Below, in pieces: positions 7,354 through 11,069 of a stretch of DNA of 11,069 nucleotides. Both the position numbers and the translations under genes were made by a program. The DNA is taken from assembly GCA_030630165.1 (NCBI GenBank), contig DAOVNN010000059.1:1-11069 (forward strand), written 5' to 3'. Under the pieces are notes generated by a model that worked only from the letters and a program-made list of their open reading frames with translations, had not been told where the DNA came from and did not search any database. This stretch comes from Candidatus Krumholzibacteriota bacterium (GTDB taxonomy: Bacteria; Krumholzibacteriota; Krumholzibacteriia; Krumholzibacteriales; Krumholzibacteriaceae). How positions within the stretch are numbered: position 1 is the stretch's first letter; each line of letters starts with the position of its first letter.

Positions 7354-8553
7354 CTAAAAAGCCGAGACAAATCCACCGGTAAACCGGAATGTCTCATGCG
7401 TATCGCTGTAGGTGCCCTCCGCCAGGAGTCTCAGGTTGCGCCTGAGAAGCCAGCTGTACGAAAGGGTCCCCGCGTTTTCATCCAGCGCCTTCTGCTGCGA
7501 ATCGATGTAGTTGTACAGAAGAACTATCCAGTGCCTGCCGGCCTCTCCCCCCGGGGCCAGGATCAGCTCGGCGAAACCTCCTCTGGTCTCCACCTTCGTG
7601 CCCCCGGCAATCTCAAACCACGGATTCTCGTCCTCGCGGAATACGTATTGCACGTTGAGCTGGAGCTTGTCCTCCCAGTCGAGCGTCCCGTCCGCCCCGC
7701 CGTACCAGTGCTCATTCCCTACCATCGTACCTGCATTGTTCACCTCGGAGTTGCACGCATAGCCGAACGCGCCTATCCGGACCGGCCCTAATGACTGCGA
7801 GAGTCTCAGTAAATAATTCTTCCAGTTGTCCTCGTCGAGGTACCCGTCATGGGCCTCTCCCTTCCCGTTGCCGTTCACCACCGCGAAGACAGCGTCAAAT
7901 CCCATCTCGGTGCCGAGGGTGAACATCAGGCCGCGGTCGTAGGTGAGATTCGTCACGGTTTCCCCCACCCTGACCTTGTAGATGAGATAGTCAGCGTAGG
8001 TCAGCCTCAGCTCGCGTTTGAAGAGCGGATCGGAGACCTGGAACTGCCCGACCATCAGGTCGAAGTCTACTCCGAGCATATTATTAAAGTGGACATAGGC
8101 GTCCTCTATCCCGGCGATCTCCCCCTTTTCGGACATGTAGAAGTAGAAATAGTACCCGATGTTCTTCGATATGCTCCCGCCGGAGAGCAGCTTCACTCCG
8201 AACGGTGTCTGGAAATCGGTCATGTTGGAGTCTTTATGGTAGTCATAGAGAAAATAGGCGTCGAATCTCACCGCGATCGGGAGTTCCCTCTGCAGCATCA
8301 GCAACTCGTCGCCCGTGTCGGGATAGAACCTCTTCGGCTCCTTGTCCTCGAGCCTGAACGCATTGCCGGCAAACTGCTCGCCGTACTCCTTCAGCCTGGG
8401 GACAGGAGCATGGCAGGTGGTGCACGACATCCGGTACTTCCGCGCAAATGCCGGAATCGCGCATGCATCATCCGGTATAAGCAGGACTGCTGCTGTCATA
8501 AACGAGATGATGACCAGAACAGCTGATTTCATCCTGACCGATAGAATCGACAA
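7354..8553 (-). CDS. Outer-membrane porin with an N-terminal c-type heme motif (cytochrome-porin fusion)
   Basis: A 399-residue protein with a signal peptide (hydrophobic about 10-26, likely cleavage after A32). The mature N-terminus starts IPAFARKY and carries one heme c motif, CTTCH (44-48), followed by PRLKEYGEQF. The rest (about 90-399) is rich in alternating aromatic and polar beta strands and loops with Asn, Gly and Asp, and ends in Phe, the usual outer-membrane barrel signal. Heme plus barrel is the architecture of Cyc2, the fused cytochrome-porin of iron-oxidising bacteria. Similar heme-porins of unknown role occur elsewhere, so iron oxidation is only an inference. The start is read as TTG at 8553 because GGAGG lies six bases upstream; an ATG seven codons later is the alternative and keeps the signal peptide. 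It probably belongs to the same unit as the five-heme cytochrome. Confidence 0.82.
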   Translation of the reverse strand: MSILSVRMKSAVLVIISFMTAAVLLIPDDACAIPAFARKYRMSCTTCHAPVPRLKEYGEQFAGNAFRLEDKEPKRFYPDTGDELLMLQRELPIAVRFDAYFLYDYHKDSNMTDFQTPFGVKLLSGGSISKNIGYYFYFYMSEKGEIAGIEDAYVHFNNMLGVDFDLMVGQFQVSDPLFKRELRLTYADYLIYKVRVGETVTNLTYDRGLMFTLGTEMGFDAVFAVVNGNGKGEAHDGYLDEDNWKNYLLRLSQSLGPVRIGAFGYACNSEVNNAGTMVGNEHWYGGADGTLDWEDKLQLNVQYVFREDENPWFEIAGGTKVETRGGFAELILAPGGEAGRHWIVLLYNYIDSQQKALDENAGTLSYSWLLRRNLRLLAEGTYSDTHETFRFTGGFVSAF

Positions 8554-8564
8554 GATCTACCTCC
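8554..8564 (-). promoter_or_regulatory. Ribosome-binding site that favours the TTG start of the heme-porin gene
   Basis: GGAGG (8564-8560) stands six bases before TTG, as GGAGGTAGATC then TTG. The in-frame ATG at 8532 has only a weak CAGG directly against it. The rest of the 83-base gap to the upstream gene shows no convincing promoter or terminator. Confidence 0.7.
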
Positions 8565-8636
8565 CTCTCAAATCCCCGTACTATCCCTGGTCGCCGTGAA
8601 CTGATGGCCCAACTGGCCTATTGAACCCCGGAGCTG

Positions 8637-9026
8637 CTATTCCTTTTTGTCGGCTCCCTCGATCATCCATTTTCTCGCCTCATCCAAATCGCGGAATATC
8701 CGCACGTTGACGGCGGTTTCCTGGGAAAAGACCTCGAACATCCGGGACATTCCGTATGCCCTGTTGCTCCCCACGACCACTGCGTGTCTCGATTGACCGA
8801 TCCTGTCGGTGTTTTCTATTATGAACCGGACTATTTTTCTAAGTTCCTCCGGGTTGGACTCCCATTTCGAGGCAAGGAGGTCAAAGATACCACCCATCCC
8901 CTGTTCGAAATCCTCATGGGATATGATCTCGGTAAGACCGGCAATAATATCGTCGACATCGAGATCCCCCTTGACGGTCGTGTAGACGATTCCTTCTTCT
9001 GTATCGATCCTGAATTCGATACCCAT
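8637..9026 (-). CDS. SpoIIAA/STAS-like small cytosolic protein
   Basis: A 129-residue protein with no signal peptide or membrane segment. The alternating strand-helix pattern resembles the SpoIIAA-like (STAS-related) family: an N-terminal strand pair (about 4-20), a helix after DLDVDD (21-26), a central strand IFDLLASKW (47-55), a helix, a strand HAVVVGS (81-87) followed by AYGMSRMFE (90-98), and a final strand-helix FRDLDEARKWM (111-121). Members are small regulatory or lipid/ligand-binding folds; no function is fixed for this type. There is no catalytic motif. The ATG has a GGGGGA ribosome-binding site about 7 bases upstream. It sits between the five-heme cytochrome (99 bases upstream) and the heme-porin (83 bases downstream), all on one strand, so it is probably co-transcribed with them. 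The family call rests on pattern recognition. Confidence 0.7.
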   Translation of the reverse strand: MGIEFRIDTEEGIVYTTVKGDLDVDDIIAGLTEIISHEDFEQGMGGIFDLLASKWESNPEELRKIVRFIIENTDRIGQSRHAVVVGSNRAYGMSRMFEVFSQETAVNVRIFRDLDEARKWMIEGADKKE

Positions 9027-9125
9027 TCTACGTCCCCCATGGAAGAAAATCAGTATTCTGATCCGTTCGCCGGCGGTTCCCTCCCGCGCACGGCAAATTC
9101 AGTCTGCGTAATTTAGAATATGCGA

Positions 9126-10493
9126 TCAGTAATCGACTATCTCAAAACGGGTCTCGGCGTCGTTGACGCGGATTATCTCTGTCTCGTCCTCAGGCACCTT
9201 GAGGAATTCGGCGACCGATTTTACGAGCCTGCGATAATTGAGCTCCGCTCTGACGACGACCGTGCCGAACTCGACATCATCCGGCACCGTCCACGTAAAA
9301 GTCTCTATCTTAGTTTCCCTCGGCCCGATCCTGTAATCGGTCCCGAGCGACATGGTGTTCCACTGAGCGATCGTCCTGCGTCCCTGCGGATCGAAATAGG
9401 GCAGGCAGAATATCCTGTCGCCCTCGTGCTCGAGCGCGTCCCGCGGCAGTCCCGCGAATGAGGGATCGCCGAGCATCTCTCCCATATCCTGGTAGGCGAG
9501 CGCGTTGCTTGTGATCGTCTCCCCCTCCCCCTCGAATCCCTTCAGGTCGACGGGAAGATGGTAAACCTTTCCTCCCGGACAGTGCGCCGAGACGTGCAGC
9601 CAGAGCTGCCTTTCCTCGGCAGATCCGCTCGGGACCTTATGCCCGCACTTGCCGTTGAAAAGCTGCACGCTTATCACGACTGCATCTCCGGGTTCCACCT
9701 CGCGGTTGTCCGGATTCATACGCAACTCGATCGAGCCCTTCACCTTGCCGGGATCGTGCGCGCCGTGAAAGAGATGCTGCGCGATGTCGGGAAACTCCCG
9801 GGTCGACGTGTTCGCGCTGCGGCCCTCGGCGCCCGGCATGTGGCACCTCTGGCATGGGACTCCCTCGGCGGCATAGGGGCCTTCAGCCCATTCGAGCTGG
9901 GTCGATTTGACCATGATACCGTGGGGATCCTTCTCGTTGTGGCAGATCCCGCAATATTCGGCGGTACGCATGAAATCGAGATACTCCGTCTTGTGGTGGG
10001 GGCTCTTGCCTCCCTCGCGGTTTCCCCGCTTCACCTTTCCCGGGTCGACGACATAGTTGAAGTTGAATGACGTATCGCCCGTCCTCGCGGATATCGTATG
10101 GCAGAAATCGCACGAGACTCCCTCGTCCGCTTTGCTGCCGCTTCCCGGCCTCGGAGGATTTCCCTCGCCGGAGACCCAGGCGATGGGAGCGTGACAGCCG
10201 TTGCATCCGGCGACAACGTCCTTGAGTTCGGGGTTCTGCTCTGCATGCTTGACCGCGAGATCGAAATACTCTATCTCGTCCCAGTGATGGGTAAATGCCA
10301 TCGCCATCGCCGACTGGGACCACTGCTCGTAGATATCCACGTGACAGGAACGGCATGTCTGCGGGCGCTCGTAATCATCGAAGCTCTGCGTTCCGAAAAC
10401 GCCCCCGGCTTCCTCTTCCGCATAAGAGGGCAGATACATTACCAGCAGGACCAGTAAAGATATCAGGCAAGCGATGAAGCGTGAATACCTCAA
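9126..10493 (-). CDS. Secreted five-heme cytochrome c (cytochrome c554-like)
   Basis: A 455-residue protein with a signal peptide (hydrophobic about 7-20, cleavage near SYA at 23-25), so periplasmic or cell-surface. Five CXXCH heme-binding motifs are present: CRSCH (47-51), CNGCH (97-101), CDFCH (128-132), CGICH (181-185) and CQRCH (214-218, followed by MP). The spacing and flanks (for example QTCRSCHVDIYEQW) resemble the cytochrome c554 family of multiheme electron carriers. Residues about 250-455 have no heme motif and look like an all-beta domain; it contains CGHKVPSG (283-290), a variant of the GHxxPTG motif common in such domains, plus Cys305 and Cys363. It would carry electrons in the periplasm; partner and terminal acceptor are not evident. 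The start is TTG at 10493, supported by GGAGG six bases upstream; the first in-frame ATG (codon 19) would destroy the signal peptide. It is the first gene of the probable redox operon. Confidence 0.92.
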   Translation of the reverse strand: MRYSRFIACLISLLVLLVMYLPSYAEEEAGGVFGTQSFDDYERPQTCRSCHVDIYEQWSQSAMAMAFTHHWDEIEYFDLAVKHAEQNPELKDVVAGCNGCHAPIAWVSGEGNPPRPGSGSKADEGVSCDFCHTISARTGDTSFNFNYVVDPGKVKRGNREGGKSPHHKTEYLDFMRTAEYCGICHNEKDPHGIMVKSTQLEWAEGPYAAEGVPCQRCHMPGAEGRSANTSTREFPDIAQHLFHGAHDPGKVKGSIELRMNPDNREVEPGDAVVISVQLFNGKCGHKVPSGSAEERQLWLHVSAHCPGGKVYHLPVDLKGFEGEGETITSNALAYQDMGEMLGDPSFAGLPRDALEHEGDRIFCLPYFDPQGRRTIAQWNTMSLGTDYRIGPRETKIETFTWTVPDDVEFGTVVVRAELNYRRLVKSVAEFLKVPEDETEIIRVNDAETRFEIVDY

Positions 10494-10504
10494 CTCATAC
10501 CTCC
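10494..10504 (-). promoter_or_regulatory. Ribosome-binding site that fixes the TTG start of the five-heme cytochrome gene
   Basis: GGAGG (10504-10500) lies six bases before TTG, as GGAGGTATGAG then TTG. An ATG inside the spacer is out of frame and meets a stop after two codons (ATG AGT TGA). Confidence 0.8.
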
Positions 10505-10558
10505 GTTTGTGTTTTCCGGATTCGAGGATTCAGTCCGACAGATGTTTCAACTATGGCG

Positions 10559-10587
10559 ATTTTAGAACTATTCCTGACCATTTACAA
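10559..10587 (-). promoter_or_regulatory. Sigma-70-type promoter of the cytochrome/heme-porin unit
   Basis: TTGTAA (10587-10582) and TAAAAT (10564-10559) on the minus strand are 17 bases apart; the -10 matches five of six consensus bases. The predicted start near 10552 gives a leader of about 58 bases. The promoter begins about 20 bases after the stop codon of the MBL-fold gene, so the cytochrome genes can be expressed independently of it. Confidence 0.55.
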
Positions 10588-10606
10588 CAGACAATCTGAA
10601 CAGGCC

Positions 10607-11069
10607 TCAGAAGCTCATTTTTTCGAACGCCTCGCCGAAGATCACGGTCGGCGGGAGTGCGTCACGGTTCCGCTCCAGTTCCTCGACTACCGAGTCGCGG
10701 TTCCAGCTGTTCCAGTGCATCAGGACGACCGTTTTCGGCGCGATAAGCCGTGTGATCAGATCCGCTCCTCCGGCCTTCTGGATGAACCAGAAGGGCACAA
10801 ACGCTATATCGACCTCCAGGCCGGGCAGCCACGGGAATTGCTCGAATTCCTCCGCGGCAAGCTTCGCGTCGCCGAGATGAAAGATCCTGCACCCATCCGT
10901 CTCGACGAGCCAGGCTGCGTGATCGATGCAGGGTGATTCCGGACCGGATACGTTCTCGCAGCCCGTATGCCTGATCCCGAGGGCATATATGGTCAGCCCG
11001 TCGATAACCAGGGTATCTATCTCTCCGGTGGAGACATCGACGGTGACGAGCCTTTCCCCGGACTCGCCC
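10607..11069 (-). CDS. MBL-fold metal-dependent hydrolase (partial, N-terminus off window)
   Basis: Only the last 153 residues are in the window; the first complete codon starts at 11068. Visible motifs fit the metallo-beta-lactamase fold: GIRHTG (31-36 of the visible part, a metal-ligand His), FHLGDA (63-68, with the bridging Asp67), the strand DIAFVPFWF (87-95) and VLMHW, which supplies a late His ligand. The amino-terminal HxHxDH metal site must lie outside the window. Relatives include UlaG-like and other poorly characterised zinc hydrolases; the substrate cannot be told. No signal can be assessed. The gene lies upstream of the cytochrome gene on the same strand with a 113-base gap that contains a promoter, so it is probably a separate unit; I found no clear terminator after it. 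Confidence 0.85.
   Translation of the reverse strand, partial: GESGERLVTVDVSTGEIDTLVIDGLTIYALGIRHTGCENVSGPESPCIDHAAWLVETDGCRIFHLGDAKLAAEEFEQFPWLPGLEVDIAFVPFWFIQKAGGADLITRLIAPKTVVLMHWNSWNRDSVVEELERNRDALPPTVIFGEAFEKMSF

Noticed and set aside
8554..8636. GGCC-containing small inverted repeat between the STAS-like gene and the heme-porin gene
   Set aside because: The stem is only about four bases and no T run follows, so it does not support a terminator.
10481..10936. A 151-codon plus-strand open frame over the MBL-fold gene end and cytochrome promoter
   Set aside because: The minus strand encodes MBL motifs (HLGDA, MHW) in the same bases; the plus frame has no recognisable domain.

Overview
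The window reads as a stretch of chromosome from a Gram-negative bacterium of moderately high GC content. Signal peptides, an outer-membrane beta-barrel ending in Phe, a c-type cytochrome, a two-domain SppA and a DUF4139 protein all point to a diderm cell envelope. A TonB-receptor-like motif (VRGGRAD) and the general gene mix resemble deep-branching FCB-group lineages such as Krumholzibacteriota, Eisenbacteria or Latescibacterota. That placement is an impression from protein style and not a demonstrated assignment. I see no tRNA, rRNA, CRISPR array, insertion sequence or phage gene.

Left part (1-2728). A partial sigma-54 activator (PAS plus AAA+) runs leftward off the window. A divergent gene to its right encodes a secreted DUF4140/DUF4139 (MuiA-like) protein. 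The spacer between them holds a good sigma-70 promoter followed, about 120-150 bases later, by an intrinsic-terminator-like hairpin that lies before the DUF4139 start codon. This could be an attenuated leader or a small RNA.

Middle (2739-6681). Two minus-strand protease genes follow: an exported S9 prolyl-oligopeptidase-type peptidase, and upstream of it a two-domain signal peptide peptidase SppA. A perfect 10-bp terminator hairpin after sppA and a TTGACA promoter before the S9 gene show that they are separate transcription units.

Right part (6794-10493). Four minus-strand genes form a likely redox module, in transcription order: a secreted five-heme cytochrome c, a small cytosolic SpoIIAA/STAS-like protein, an outer-membrane porin carrying one N-terminal heme c motif, and a ferritin-like diiron protein. 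The porin has the same overall architecture as Cyc2-type iron-oxidising cytochrome-porins. A TTGTAA-N17-TAAAAT promoter sits in front of the first cytochrome gene. The two cytochrome genes use TTG starts and sppA uses GTG, each preceded by GGAGG at exactly six bases.

The right edge (10607-11069) holds the 3' part of an MBL-fold metal-dependent hydrolase gene, also on the minus strand. The most interesting hypothesis is that the cytochrome, heme-porin and ferritin genes form a small electron-transfer system that moves electrons across the outer membrane, possibly iron-linked.
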